Of a stretch of 55,536 nucleotides of DNA, positions 16,051 to 24,785 are shown in pieces. The position numbers and the translations under genes are program-made. The notes under the pieces are model-generated. The model did no database searches. It saw only the letters and a program-made list of their open reading frames with translations, and was not told the origin of the DNA. The first letter of the stretch is position 1, and every line of letters starts with the position of its first letter. Origin of the DNA: Bacteroidota bacterium (lineage in GTDB: Bacteria > Bacteroidota > Bacteroidia > Chitinophagales > Saprospiraceae); assembly GCA_963169325.1 (NCBI GenBank), contig CAUJEY010000003.1:1-55536 (forward strand). The letters are read 5' to 3'.

Positions 16051-17703
16051 TTACGGAAAATCATAATCCACCGCCGGGGCCGAGGGTGCCAGCAGCGCAT
16101 TCGTCACCACTTCGGCTGCCGGAATGGGCAGAAACATTTGTGCCGTACTGATTACGATCGGGCTGGCCGGCGGAATAAGTTCGTATCCGGCGATAGTGTT
16201 TTCATCGGGCGCATTGGGCGTGGTGATTCTCGTATAGGTGAACTCCCGTTCCTGTGCGTTCAGATGCGCAACTGCCGCAGCAGCATCGCGGTAGAAGTAC
16301 CGTTTAATATCGAACCAATACATGCTTTCAAAGCCGAATTCGATGCGGCGTTCTTTGAGAATATCCAGGAAGGTAATCTCCGTTTTTGCCGAAAGGCCTG
16401 CCCGTTGACGAATGGCGTTGAAGTACCCCAGGGCCGTACCATCGGTAGTGGAACCGGCAGCGCCCAACGCCGCTTCGGCGTAAATCAGGTACACGTCGGC
16501 CAGCCGGAGCAGGTACTGATTGAGTGCCGTGGCCTGACCGGTGGAAACTTTACCGCCGGTGTCGTCGGCACTGCCCACGATGTATTTTTTCAGGTTGTTC
16601 AATACCGGCGCCGCGCCTTCGAGCGTGATGTTCGGATCAAGTGGGTCGCGATTGACGATTTTATAGGTGTATCCGCCGTCCGCTTTGCGGATTTCAGGGT
16701 AATGGTTACCCGGCGCCATAAAATTGGTCGACTGGCGCTTGTCGCCCGGTTCCAGGTCCTGCACAAAATCGTAAGTAGCGCATTTGCCGCCGCCCCAGCA
16801 CTCGCTGTTGCCGGTAATCTGACTGCTGCGGGCCCAGTTGGCCTGGCGGCTGTTGCCGAAAGCATAGCCGCCTTCCATCCACTGGAGGGCGAACAGGGAT
16901 TCGGAGTTGTTGTTGTTTTCGATTTTGAACAGGTCGGCATAGTTCGCCATCAGCGACAGGCCGCTGTTGTTAATCACATCGGCGGCATATTCCTTGGCTT
17001 TGGTAAAATTGTCGGCAGAGCCGGCGTCGCCAAGGTTTTGCGCCATGGTGAGGTGCAATTTTGCCAAAAGACCTTTTGCCGACCATTGGGTGAGGCGTCC
17101 CGGCACGTCGGATGCGGGCAGATTTTCAGCGGCAAAAACAAGGTCGCGGCGCACGAATTCATACACACTGGAGCGTTTGTTTTTGGGTAAAAACAAGTTG
17201 TTGGTCGCCACCAGTTCGGTAGAATTTTCCACAATCGGCACATCGCCCCAGTATTCCGCCAGAATAAAGTAGGCCATTCCACGCACAAAACGGGCTTCGC
17301 CCAACGCGCGATCGATCACTTCCTGCGGCGCCTTGCCGGCCGCTGCGCGCGGCATGTCGTTGATAATGGAATTGGCGTACGATACCACCCGGAACAGACC
17401 TTGCCAGCCAGCCGTTAAGTACGCATTGCCTTCAGTGAAGGAGAAGAAAAAGAATTGCCCTTCCTGGTCGTAGGTATAGTACATGTTGCCGGAAAGGCAA
17501 TCGCCGGCCAGCCAGAACAATTTATCGTTGAAATCGAACCACGGAAAACCGTACAATGAAGCCGTCGCGGCCTTGATCTCGGTTTCGTTGCGATAGAAAT
17601 TATCGATCGTCAGCCTGTCCTTCGGCTCAATTTCCAAAAACTCTTTGCTGCACGAACTCAATAGCAGCACCAGGGTCAGGGAGAAGAAAAATTTATTTTT
17701 CAT
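16051..17703 (-). CDS. SusD/RagB family nutrient-binding outer membrane lipoprotein
   Basis: A 550-residue lipoprotein with Cys18 in LLSSC. The start of the mature part, FLEIEPKDRLTIDNFYRNE, is classical SusD, as is the early helical region with WQGLFRVVSYANSIINDMP. TPR-like helices follow, and the C-terminal part contains LRLADVYLIYAEAAL and FLDILKERRIEFGFE, two strong family signatures. SusD forms the lid of the SusC channel and binds oligosaccharides at the cell surface. It is 98 bp downstream of susC, with a hairpin repeat between. In this context the substrate is inferred to be mannan or galactomannan oligosaccharide. Confidence 0.95.
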   Translation of the reverse strand: MKNKFFFSLTLVLLLSSCSKEFLEIEPKDRLTIDNFYRNETEIKAATASLYGFPWFDFNDKLFWLAGDCLSGNMYYTYDQEGQFFFFSFTEGNAYLTAGWQGLFRVVSYANSIINDMPRAAAGKAPQEVIDRALGEARFVRGMAYFILAEYWGDVPIVENSTELVATNNLFLPKNKRSSVYEFVRRDLVFAAENLPASDVPGRLTQWSAKGLLAKLHLTMAQNLGDAGSADNFTKAKEYAADVINNSGLSLMANYADLFKIENNNNSESLFALQWMEGGYAFGNSRQANWARSSQITGNSECWGGGKCATYDFVQDLEPGDKRQSTNFMAPGNHYPEIRKADGGYTYKIVNRDPLDPNITLEGAAPVLNNLKKYIVGSADDTGGKVSTGQATALNQYLLRLADVYLIYAEAALGAAGSTTDGTALGYFNAIRQRAGLSAKTEITFLDILKERRIEFGFESMYWFDIKRYFYRDAAAAVAHLNAQEREFTYTRITTPNAPDENTIAGYELIPPASPIVISTAQMFLPIPAAEVVTNALLAPSAPAVDYDFP

Positions 17704-17731
17704 CAGTAATAATTTAAATTTTTTGAAAATA

Positions 17732-17797
17732 GGTTTCTGGTTGGAAGGTTTCTGGTTGGAACCAACCCTCTAACCAGAAACCTTCAAACCAGGAACC
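17732..17797. repeat. CTGGTT-family hairpin repeat between susC and susD
   Basis: GGTTTCTGGTTGGAAGG followed by TTTCTGGTTGG pairs with TAACCAGAAACCTTC and the following CAAACCAGGAACC. The arms are imperfect, about 28 bp, around an 8-bp centre. It is one of at least six related copies in the window. It lies 4 bp after the susC stop in transcription order. No run of U follows it, so it is not a classical terminator, but it could stabilise the susC message or reduce read-through into susD. Confidence 0.75.
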
Positions 17798-17801
17798 TTT
17801 T

Positions 17802-20800
17802 TTAGAAATCAACATCCAGCCCAAACGTAAACACCCGGGGCGTGGGATAACGACCCATATCCACATTCTGGAGGAGTGCGTCCTGGTTAAAGGCGCCGAT
17901 TTCCGGGTCGTAGCCGGTGTATTTGGTGAAAGTGGCCACATTTTGCGCGTTCGCGTAAAGTCGCAGTTTTTCGATCCGGACTCTTTTCGTCAACGTTTTG
18001 GGCAGCGTATACCCGAGCCGGATATTTTGCAGGCGCAGGTACGAACCGTCTTCGATAAAGCGGTCGGACATCCGGTTGTTGCGGTTGTTGTCGGTAGTGG
18101 TCGGGCGCGGAATATCGGTGCCCGGATTCAGCAGATACACGTTTGCCGGATCAAGGTCGGAGCCGTTCGGGTCGCGGAGGCCGTACTGGGCGCGGTTGAA
18201 CACGGTTTCCGCCTGATTGGCGTACACGTTGGTCATACCTTCGATTTGCACCCGCGAATAGTTGAGGATGTCGGCGCCGTAGGAGCCGGTGAAGTACACT
18301 ACCAAATCGAAGGGCCCTGCCGAGAAGGTGTTGTTGAAGCCGAAGGTGAAATCCGGGTTCGGGTCGCCGATGATCGTTTGGTCCAGGGTATTAATTACGC
18401 CGTCGCCATTGATGTCTTTGAATTTGACGTCGCCGATCCAGACGCCGGCGCGTTTGTCCACCAGGTTTTTACCGTCGTTGTTGGGGTCGGGAACTTGCAC
18501 GGCATGGCCCAGTATGTCGGCCTGATCCTGAAAAATACCTTCCGTCTGGTAGCCGTAGAACAGGCCGAGCGGTTGACCAACGCTGGTTTTGGTTGCCGTC
18601 TGGAATTCGCTGTACCAGTACAGGTTGCGCCAATAGATACGGTTGGCGTCGTCTAATTCCTTTACTTTGTTGCGATTGCGGGAGAAAGTCAGGTCTGTGC
18701 TCCAGCTGAAATTTTTGCGCACGATATTGTGGGTGCGCAGCGACAGGTCGAAACCTTTGTTTTCCATTTTGCCCACGTTGGCAAACGGCGCCCGTATATC
18801 CTGCCAGCCTGTGCCGCCCAGATAACTCGGAACGGAGAGCTGCAACAGCATATCGGTGGTCTGTTTATTATATACGTCTAAGGAAAAATCGACGCGGCCC
18901 TTGAAAAAGCCGATATCCAATCCTGCGTTGAATTGTTGGGTGGCTTCCCATTTCAATTTCGGGTTGGAAATTTTTTCCAGGCGATACGCCGTGCCGAATG
19001 GCGAATTGAAGGCCAGCAGGGAAGCGCCGTACAGGTAGTTGGCAATAGCCTGGTTGCCCACTTCACCATAACCGAGACGGAGTTTCAGGTTGGTGTTCAG
19101 CGATTTCATAAACTTCTCTTCGCCGACACGCCAGGCCACTGCCGCGGATGGGAAATACCCCCAGCGGTTTTCAGGGCCGAATTTCGAGGAACCGTCGGCC
19201 CGCATGGTAAAGGTGAAGAGGTAGCGGTCGAACAGGTTGTAATTGAAGCGTCCGAAATAGGAAGCGATGGAGGCCGCGTCTTTCCAGCCGGTTGTACGGG
19301 AAGTCACGTCGTCGCCTTCGCTAAGCACCGGAATATCGTTGGAAGAGAAGTTCTTCTTCGTCACCTGGGAACCTTGCCAGTTCGACTTTTGCGCTTCCTG
19401 GCCTACCATGGCGGTCAGGTTGTGGTTGTCGTTGGAAAAGACATTATAGGTGAGGTAGTTTTTCCACACCCAGAAGAAACTGCTTTCTTCGCGCTGGCGC
19501 AATTGATTTTCGGTATTCACCAGGGCGCCCCATTTGTAGGTCGGGTGGAAGGCCACGTTCAGGCCGTGGTTGTCGTCAAATCCGATTTCGGAGCGGAAAG
19601 TCATGCCTTTTAACAGGCTGACATCGCCAAAAACATTACCCATAAGGCGTTGGCGTTTCAGCGTGTTGTTGCGCTGAAGCGCCGCGGCCACAGGGTTGTA
19701 GGATGCGCCGGCGAACTGAACCTCCGGGCCTGCGTAGTTACCGTTAAGGTCTCGAACCGGTATATCGGGCTGACTCAGCAGCGCCTGCATAATGATGCCG
19801 TCGCCGCCGTCGTTGAGCGTAATTTTTTCATCGGTACTGGCATACGAGAGCGAGCCGCCTACTTTGAACCAGTCTTTCACCTGGTTGTCGAGGTTGATCC
19901 GCGTGGTGTACCGGTTGAAGTCGGAGCCGATAATAATCCCGTCTTGTTGAAAGACGCCGCCGGAGATAGCGTAGCTGGTTTTATCGGTGCCGCCCGAAAC
20001 AGATATCTGGTGGCTTTGCATGCCGGCGGGCCGGAAAATTTCACGTTGCCAGTCGGTGCCCGTTCCGAGCAGCGAGGGGTCGAGGTATCGCTGGTTGGGC
20101 GTCAGGTTCAGGTCTCTGGAAATTTGCAGCTGATAATCGGCAAATTGCTGGAGGTCCATCATTTCCAGGTTGTTCGGCAGCGATTGGGCGCCGTAGAAGC
20201 CGTTGTAGGAAATTTTACTTTCTCCTTTTTTACCACGTTTGGTGGTGATAAGCACTACGCCGTTGGCTGCCCGTGCACCGTAGATTGCTGAGGCGGAAGC
20301 ATCTTTCAGCACCTCGATACTAAGAATATCGTTCGGGTTGATGGCCGAAAGCGGGTTCACGCGATTTTGTCCGTTGGCGCCGCCGGCCCAATCAAAACCG
20401 GCCACCGAGGTGCCGTCGCCCTGAAAGGGAATGCCGTCGATGACATACAAAGGTTCGCTGGAGCCGGTGATGGAATTGGCGCCGCGGATACGGATTGAGG
20501 CTGCGCCGCCGGGCTGGCCGGAGTTTTGCGTCACCTGTACGCCCGCCACCCGGCCTTGCAGGGCCTGGTCGATATTGGTCGTCACGGAGCTGCGCAGCTG
20601 GTCGCCGGAGACGGAGGATACGGCACCGGTCAGGTCGCTTTTTTTAGCGGTACCATAGCCGACGATCACCGTTTCTTCCAGCAGTACTGCGGCGGGTTCC
20701 ATCACGACGTTCAGCGTGACTTCGTCGCCCAGCACGATCACTTGGGTCGTATGGCCGGTGTACGAAATCCGGAGGGATTCCCCCGGGGCTGCATTGAGCG

Positions 20801-21005
20801 AAAAATTGCCGGAAATGTCGGTCACGGCGCCTCTTTCGGGTGCGTTATCCACCCGGATGGTGGCGCCGATAATCGGCTCTCCATCCGATAAACTGATATT
20901 GCCCCGGATGGTACGGACCTGAGCACTCAGGCCGGTGAAACACAACACCCAAACGGATAAGGCAAGCCACCGTCGGATGGAGTGAAATGAGGAGAAATTT
21001 TTCAT
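17802..21005 (-). CDS. SusC/RagA family TonB-linked outer membrane transporter
   Basis: The ATG at 21005 begins MKNFSSFHSIRRWLALSVWV and a good signal peptide ending GLSAQ; the frame start at 21059 would add 18 residues ahead of it. An N-terminal carboxypeptidase-like beta domain follows (IRGNISLSDGEPIIGATIRV, GAVTDISGNFSL). Then comes the TonB-box area EETVIVGYGTAKKSDLTGAV, the plug domain with RGANSITGSSEPLYVIDGIP, and a 22-strand barrel ending FTFGLDVDF. At about 1067 residues it is a standard SusC. It imports oligosaccharides gated by SusD and powered by TonB. It is the first gene of the mannan locus. No HTCS, ECF sigma or anti-sigma regulator is adjacent. Confidence 0.95.
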   Translation of the reverse strand: MKNFSSFHSIRRWLALSVWVLCFTGLSAQVRTIRGNISLSDGEPIIGATIRVDNAPERGAVTDISGNFSLNAAPGESLRISYTGHTTQVIVLGDEVTLNVVMEPAAVLLEETVIVGYGTAKKSDLTGAVSSVSGDQLRSSVTTNIDQALQGRVAGVQVTQNSGQPGGAASIRIRGANSITGSSEPLYVIDGIPFQGDGTSVAGFDWAGGANGQNRVNPLSAINPNDILSIEVLKDASASAIYGARAANGVVLITTKRGKKGESKISYNGFYGAQSLPNNLEMMDLQQFADYQLQISRDLNLTPNQRYLDPSLLGTGTDWQREIFRPAGMQSHQISVSGGTDKTSYAISGGVFQQDGIIIGSDFNRYTTRINLDNQVKDWFKVGGSLSYASTDEKITLNDGGDGIIMQALLSQPDIPVRDLNGNYAGPEVQFAGASYNPVAAALQRNNTLKRQRLMGNVFGDVSLLKGMTFRSEIGFDDNHGLNVAFHPTYKWGALVNTENQLRQREESSFFWVWKNYLTYNVFSNDNHNLTAMVGQEAQKSNWQGSQVTKKNFSSNDIPVLSEGDDVTSRTTGWKDAASIASYFGRFNYNLFDRYLFTFTMRADGSSKFGPENRWGYFPSAAVAWRVGEEKFMKSLNTNLKLRLGYGEVGNQAIANYLYGASLLAFNSPFGTAYRLEKISNPKLKWEATQQFNAGLDIGFFKGRVDFSLDVYNKQTTDMLLQLSVPSYLGGTGWQDIRAPFANVGKMENKGFDLSLRTHNIVRKNFSWSTDLTFSRNRNKVKELDDANRIYWRNLYWYSEFQTATKTSVGQPLGLFYGYQTEGIFQDQADILGHAVQVPDPNNDGKNLVDKRAGVWIGDVKFKDINGDGVINTLDQTIIGDPNPDFTFGFNNTFSAGPFDLVVYFTGSYGADILNYSRVQIEGMTNVYANQAETVFNRAQYGLRDPNGSDLDPANVYLLNPGTDIPRPTTTDNNRNNRMSDRFIEDGSYLRLQNIRLGYTLPKTLTKRVRIEKLRLYANAQNVATFTKYTGYDPEIGAFNQDALLQNVDMGRYPTPRVFTFGLDVDF

Positions 21006-21120
21006 AAAAGAAACGATTTTGCTTAAAGTACCAATGAATGGAGAAGAAATCTTCTTCAATCAAAGGTCGATCAGCACAATCGAAACAATAGGGGAGGTAA
21101 TTTTCAATATTGGGGGGCAA

Positions 21121-21157
21121 TTGTTGCAGTGCCGGCCCAGTGGCCAAATTAAGTTTG
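21121..21157 (+). promoter_or_regulatory. Candidate plus-strand promoter divergent from susC
   Basis: TTG at 21124-21126, a 23-bp spacer and TAAGTTTG at 21150-21157 match the Bacteroidota -33/-7 pattern on the plus strand. No plus-strand protein gene follows, but a T-tailed terminator oriented the same way lies 150 bp downstream. Confidence 0.35.
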
Positions 21158-21164
21158 TAAAATG

Positions 21165-21343
21165 ATTTTTTAATCCTTGGAAATTGAACGAAACGCCCCC
21201 CGTGCGCACCCTTGGCGCCTAATATCTTTACGTAGTTTAAAAAAGAAATGGACTCCTGAACCGTCCGACGCGCTTCCTACGTATAGAATGGGTTTATAAA
21301 GTGAACTGCTCCCGGCTGTAACAGTCGGGAGCAGTGTTTTTTT
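21165..21343 (+). ncRNA. Candidate small RNA upstream of the mannan locus
   Basis: The 460-bp gap between susC and the HAD gene holds a plus-strand promoter-like site at 21121-21157 and a strong plus-strand terminator at 21306-21343, with no open frame between them. A transcript of about 180 nt would result. A second possible -7 site, TATCTTTA near 21222, would give about 110 nt. No known RNA family is recognised. Small RNAs beside polysaccharide loci are known in Bacteroides, but this assignment is inference. Confidence 0.3.
21306..21343 (+). terminator. Rho-independent terminator, plus strand
   Basis: CTGCTCCCGGCTG, loop TAA, CAGTCGGGAGCAG, then TG and seven T. The stem is 13 bp with a single G-U pair. 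The T run is on the plus strand only, so it does not serve the minus-strand HAD operon. It has no upstream plus-strand gene, which is why a small RNA is proposed. Confidence 0.7.
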
Positions 21344-21360
21344 GGGGCCGCTATTTAGGT

Positions 21361-21436
21361 TTTTAAACCACAAAGTTCACATAGTACACACGAGAGCATA
21401 ACGCTATGTGTACTATGTGAACTTTGTGGTTTAAAA
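21361..21436. repeat. Perfect 30-bp inverted repeat with 16-bp loop
   Basis: TTTTAAACCACAAAGTTCAC followed by ATAGTACACA at 21361-21390 is matched exactly in reverse complement at 21407-21436. It lies 32 bp after the stop of the HAD gene on the minus strand, and its transcript would form a very stable hairpin, so it may protect the 3-prime end of the accA operon message. The perfect arms suggest a dispersed palindromic repeat. Confidence 0.85.
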
Positions 21437-21467
21437 TATTTGACTTGGTAAAGCGTCGAAGCCCTTC

Positions 21468-22124
21468 TCAGAAAGAGTGCAGCAATTCCGCCGGCCGAAG
21501 CGCTGAATAATCGGAAATAATCCGCACCACGTTATCAAACCTGGCAAACTCCTCCGGCTTATGGGTAGTGGCTACGATCACGGCGGCCATGCCGGCTCGG
21601 CGGCTCGCTTCAGCGCCGGTGGGAGAATCTTCAAATACGAGGCAGTTTTCCGGCTTCAGGGCCAACTGTTCCGCTACTTTTAGAAAAACCTCCGGATCGG
21701 GCTTGCCCTTCGTGACCATTTTGGCATCGAAAACGGATTGGAACAGTGGACGCAGGCCGAGATTATCGAGCACAAAATCGACGTTTTCCCTCGGCGCTGC
21801 AGTGCCGATGCCCATGGGGATACCAATAGCGTGCGCTGCCCGGAGAAAAGCCTCCAGCCCGTCCAATAATTTTAATTCGGGCAGAAAAATATCGCGGTAA
21901 GCGGCTTCTTTTTCCCCGGCAATCCGGCGCCGGTCATCCGGCGTAAAACGGTCGCCGAACAGGCGTTCGATGATTTCCTCATTAATGCCGTGAATGCTCT
22001 CCTTTACTTCTTCGAGCGTAAGGTCGAGGTCGTTTTCGGCTAATTTGCGTTGCCAGGCACGGTGGTGTACCATCATGTTGTCCACCATGGTGCCATCCAT
22101 ATCAAAAATAAATCCTTGAATCAT
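21468..22124 (-). CDS. HAD superfamily phosphatase/phosphoglucomutase-like protein
   Basis: About 218 residues from the ATG at 22124 (MIQGFIFDMDGTMVDN). The TTG at 22160, overlapping the dapA stop, is less likely. HAD motifs are clear: DMDGT with the nucleophile Asp, GTAAPRE as motif II, KGKPDPEVF as the lysine motif and VFEDSPTGAEASRRAGM as motif IV. The alpha-helical cap after motif I puts it with the beta-phosphoglucomutase/phosphatase subfamily I. Substrate cannot be read from sequence; candidates are sugar phosphates or 2-phosphoglycolate. It closes an operon with dapA, a small unknown gene and accA. Confidence 0.85.
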   Translation of the reverse strand: MIQGFIFDMDGTMVDNMMVHHRAWQRKLAENDLDLTLEEVKESIHGINEEIIERLFGDRFTPDDRRRIAGEKEAAYRDIFLPELKLLDGLEAFLRAAHAIGIPMGIGTAAPRENVDFVLDNLGLRPLFQSVFDAKMVTKGKPDPEVFLKVAEQLALKPENCLVFEDSPTGAEASRRAGMAAVIVATTHKPEEFARFDNVVRIISDYSALRPAELLHSF

Positions 22125-22156
22125 GGGAGCTATTATACGGTTTGTGCGGAAAACCC

Positions 22157-23047
22157 TCAATCCGCCACTTTTTCCAATTCTGCCATGATCAGGTGTACGC
22201 CCTGTTCCGACATGGGCACGAGCGGCAGCCGCACCTCGCGGCTACACAGCCCTTGTAATTCCATCGCGGCTTTTACGCCGACGGGGTTGCCTTCGATAAA
22301 AAGTAGTTTGTACAATTCCAGCAACTTCAGGTTGAGGCGTTGGGCAGTGGGCATATCCTGGCGCAAGGCCGCGCGCACCATATCGGTAAACGGCCGGGGC
22401 ATGGTGTTGGCGATCACCGAAATCACCCCGTCGCCGCCGGAAGCGATGAGCGGCAGGGTAATAAAATCGTCGCCGCTGAGTACCAGAAAATTTTTAGGCT
22501 TGCCCTTGATGATCTTCATCACCTGGTAAATATCGTCGCTGGCTTCCTTTACGCCGAGAAATTTCTCACTCGCATTGGCTAACCGGAGTGTCGTTTCGGC
22601 GGTCATATTCGAAGCCGTGCGGCTGGGCACGTTGTAAATAATAATAGGGCGCGGCGATACCTCCGCAAGGGCCATGTAGTGCCGGAAAATTCCTTCCTGC
22701 CCCGGTTTGTTGTACGCAGGGTTGCTGGAAAGCAGGGCATCAATGCCTTCAAAGTTGAACGACTGTATTTTTTCTACCAGCACCGCCGTGTTGTTGCCGC
22801 CGAATATTCCGGCAACCAAGGGCAAACGCCCGCGATTGACCTTGATCGTAAAGTCCAGGATTTGCCGGTGTTCGTCTTCTGAAATAGTGGTTGACTCACC
22901 CGTGGTGCCGAGGCTGACTAAAAATTCGACACCGCCGGCAATGACGTGTTCGATCACCTTTTCCAGGTCTTCCCAGTCGATTTGACCATTTTTAAACGGC
23001 GTGACCAAGGCGACACCGGTACCCCTAAAGCGCTGATGCTGACTCAT
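22157..23047 (-). CDS. dapA: 4-hydroxy-tetrahydrodipicolinate synthase
   Basis: The 296-residue TIM-barrel enzyme condenses pyruvate with aspartate semialdehyde in lysine and diaminopimelate synthesis. Seen features are GTGVALVTPFK at the start, LGTTGESTTI with the GxxGE motif, YNVPSRTA with the catalytic Tyr and GVKEASDD with the Schiff-base Lys. The ATG at 23047 (MSQHQRFRG) is preferred to a TTG at 23062. It overlaps the upstream unknown gene by 23 bp, pointing to translational coupling. Length and motifs are standard. Confidence 0.95.
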   Translation of the reverse strand: MSQHQRFRGTGVALVTPFKNGQIDWEDLEKVIEHVIAGGVEFLVSLGTTGESTTISEDEHRQILDFTIKVNRGRLPLVAGIFGGNNTAVLVEKIQSFNFEGIDALLSSNPAYNKPGQEGIFRHYMALAEVSPRPIIIYNVPSRTASNMTAETTLRLANASEKFLGVKEASDDIYQVMKIIKGKPKNFLVLSGDDFITLPLIASGGDGVISVIANTMPRPFTDMVRAALRQDMPTAQRLNLKLLELYKLLFIEGNPVGVKAAMELQGLCSREVRLPLVPMSEQGVHLIMAELEKVAD

Positions 23048-23579
23048 ATTTGGTCGGGACAATTTTATCGAGATACAGGTCGAGCTGGTCCACGAAGAAA
23101 CGTACGCCTTTTTGGGCCGGCGTTTCCAGCATTAAATCGAAGTCGTTCGGATGCTCCGTGTAGGTGCCGATTTTCATGGCTGCTTGCGAGGCTGCGGCCA
23201 CCCATTCCAGCAACAGGGTCTGCTTGCCATTCAGGCAGAGCAACAGATCGAACTGTTCGGCAACAAATGTTTTGACCGCTTCGCTGTTCGGCACACCGTT
23301 CCAGCCCCGCTCTTTTTGCGTAAACTGGGGAAACTGTGTTTGCCCCAACGCAACTTTTTTTATATCAACGAAGCCCAGCAGGCGGACTTTTTTGGTCGGT
23401 TTTTCCAGCGAATGTGCAAAATCGAGCACTTCCAGGCGGTCTTTTTCCTCCGTGCCGTCGAACAAAATGCCGATCGAACGGGCGCTTTGCAGGGTATGTG
23501 TTTTGCGCCGCCGGTTTTGTGTTTTGAGCAATTGGCGCATATATCTGCGCAGCAAGGCTCCGCGAATGTTTTCTAACAT
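23025..23579 (-). CDS. DUF6913-like protein of unknown function
   Basis: A 184-residue cytosolic protein with a basic N-terminus (LLRRYMRQLLKTQNRRRKTH). An alpha/beta body follows with SIGILFDGTEEKDRLEVLDF, KVRLLGFVDIKKV and FDLLLCLNGKQTLLLEWVAA. From memory it resembles a Bacteroidota-restricted family, DUF6913, often found next to dapA; I cannot verify the name. The Rossmann-like strand order suggests a small nucleotide-binding or scaffold domain. It overlaps dapA by 23 bp and begins 22 bp after accA. The last residues, KIVPTKYESASAL, overlap the dapA start. Confidence 0.7.
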   Translation of the reverse strand: MLENIRGALLRRYMRQLLKTQNRRRKTHTLQSARSIGILFDGTEEKDRLEVLDFAHSLEKPTKKVRLLGFVDIKKVALGQTQFPQFTQKERGWNGVPNSEAVKTFVAEQFDLLLCLNGKQTLLLEWVAAASQAAMKIGTYTEHPNDFDLMLETPAQKGVRFFVDQLDLYLDKIVPTKYESASAL

Positions 23580-23601
23580 AGTGTCAATATTTTAATAGCC
23601 T

Positions 23602-24573
23602 TCATTTGCCGGCCGGCAAACGCCGGTAATGGCCCATTTTACTATATTTATTGATCCGGGCAGTGATACGTTCTTCGGGGTCCTGGCTATTTAATTCGGC
23701 TAATTCGGTCAGGATATGGCTTTTCAACGTTTGTGCCATGGCTTCCGGCCCGTTGTGGGCGCCGCCGAGCGGTTCTTTCAGGATGCCGTCAATCAGGCCG
23801 AATTCGAGCATGTGATCAGCGTCAGGTTTCAGGGCCTGTGCGGCTTGTTCTTTGTAGTCCCAGGAATGCCAGAGGATGGAAGAACAGGATTCGGGCGAAA
23901 TGACCGAGTACCAGGTGTACTCCAACATAAACACTTTATCGCCAAGGCCGATGCCCAACGCGCCGCCGGAAGCGCCTTCGCCGATGATGTAACAAAGAAT
24001 GGGTACCCGCAGTTGCGCCATTTCGAACAGGTTTCGCGCAATGGCTTCCGCTTGTCCGCGCTGTTCGGCTTCCAGGCCCGGAAAAGCGCCCGGCGTATCG
24101 ATCAGGGTAACGACCGGAAAACCGAAACGTTCGGCCATCTTCATCAGGCGCAAGGCTTTGCGGTAGCCTTCGGGGTTGGCCATGCCGAAATTGCGGTACT
24201 GCCGCATTTTGGTGTTCACCCCTTTCTGGTGGCCAATGACGACGATGGTTTGGCCGTCTAAATTGGCTAAGCCGCCGACAATTGCGTGATCGTCGCCGCC
24301 GCAGCGGTCTCCGTGCAATTCGATAAATTTGTTGCACATCGTGGTCACGTAGTACAACGTGTAGGGGCGTTCCGGATGGCGGGAGAGTTGTACTTTTTGC
24401 CAACCGCTCAGGTTCGCAAATATCTCGTTTCGCCTGTTGTGGATTTTCGTTTCCAGCTCGCCGATCATATCGGATACGTCCACTTCGCCTTTCTCCCCTA
24501 CTTCTTTCAATTTCTCCAACTGCTCGTAAAGGGCTTCTAGGGGTTTTTCAAAATCCATGAAGGTCATTGCCAT
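23602..24573 (-). CDS. accA: Acetyl-CoA carboxylase carboxyltransferase subunit alpha
   Basis: A 323-residue subunit that, with AccD, transfers carboxyl from carboxybiotin to acetyl-CoA to form malonyl-CoA for fatty acid synthesis. The N-terminal [20 protein letters not shown], then [41 protein letters not shown] and [20 protein letters not shown] are all standard. The oxyanion region [15 protein letters not shown] is intact. Start may be the ATG at 24573 or 24558. It is the first gene of the accA-unknown-dapA-HAD operon. AccD is not in the window. Confidence 0.95.
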   Translation of the reverse strand: MAMTFMDFEKPLEALYEQLEKLKEVGEKGEVDVSDMIGELETKIHNRRNEIFANLSGWQKVQLSRHPERPYTLYYVTTMCNKFIELHGDRCGGDDHAIVGGLANLDGQTIVVIGHQKGVNTKMRQYRNFGMANPEGYRKALRLMKMAERFGFPVVTLIDTPGAFPGLEAEQRGQAEAIARNLFEMAQLRVPILCYIIGEGASGGALGIGLGDKVFMLEYTWYSVISPESCSSILWHSWDYKEQAAQALKPDADHMLEFGLIDGILKEPLGGAHNGPEAMAQTLKSHILTELAELNSQDPEERITARINKYSKMGHYRRLPAGK

Positions 24574-24651
24574 GGTCCAAATGATGGTAGTTTGACAAGT
24601 TGGCTTCTTTTCGGATGGAAGCAGATTGTTTTCGTACTAAATATTTTTTGA

Positions 24652-24705
24652 GACAGAATCAACAGGATTTACATGATATATCCTGAAAATCATGTTGATC
24701 CTGTC
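24652..24705. repeat. Imperfect palindromic repeat upstream of accA
   Basis: GACAGAATCAACAGGATTTA and CATGTTGATCCTGTC form an imperfect inverted repeat with arms of about 26 bp. It contains the words ATCCTG and CATGAT in both orientations. It encodes nothing and lies about 80 bp ahead of accA. It is probably a dispersed intergenic repeat. Confidence 0.5.
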
Positions 24706-24785
24706 CACTTCTTTTCTTTCGGAAATCGTTAGGGAGGCAAAGGTACGGATTGGCGAAGGGAAAAAGAAAAAGTATATCCAAGCAC

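Noticed and set aside
15994-17190. A 398-codon plus-strand open frame
   Set aside because: It is antisense to susD, and its translation has no family resemblance and a composition expected from a shadow frame of a GC-rich gene.
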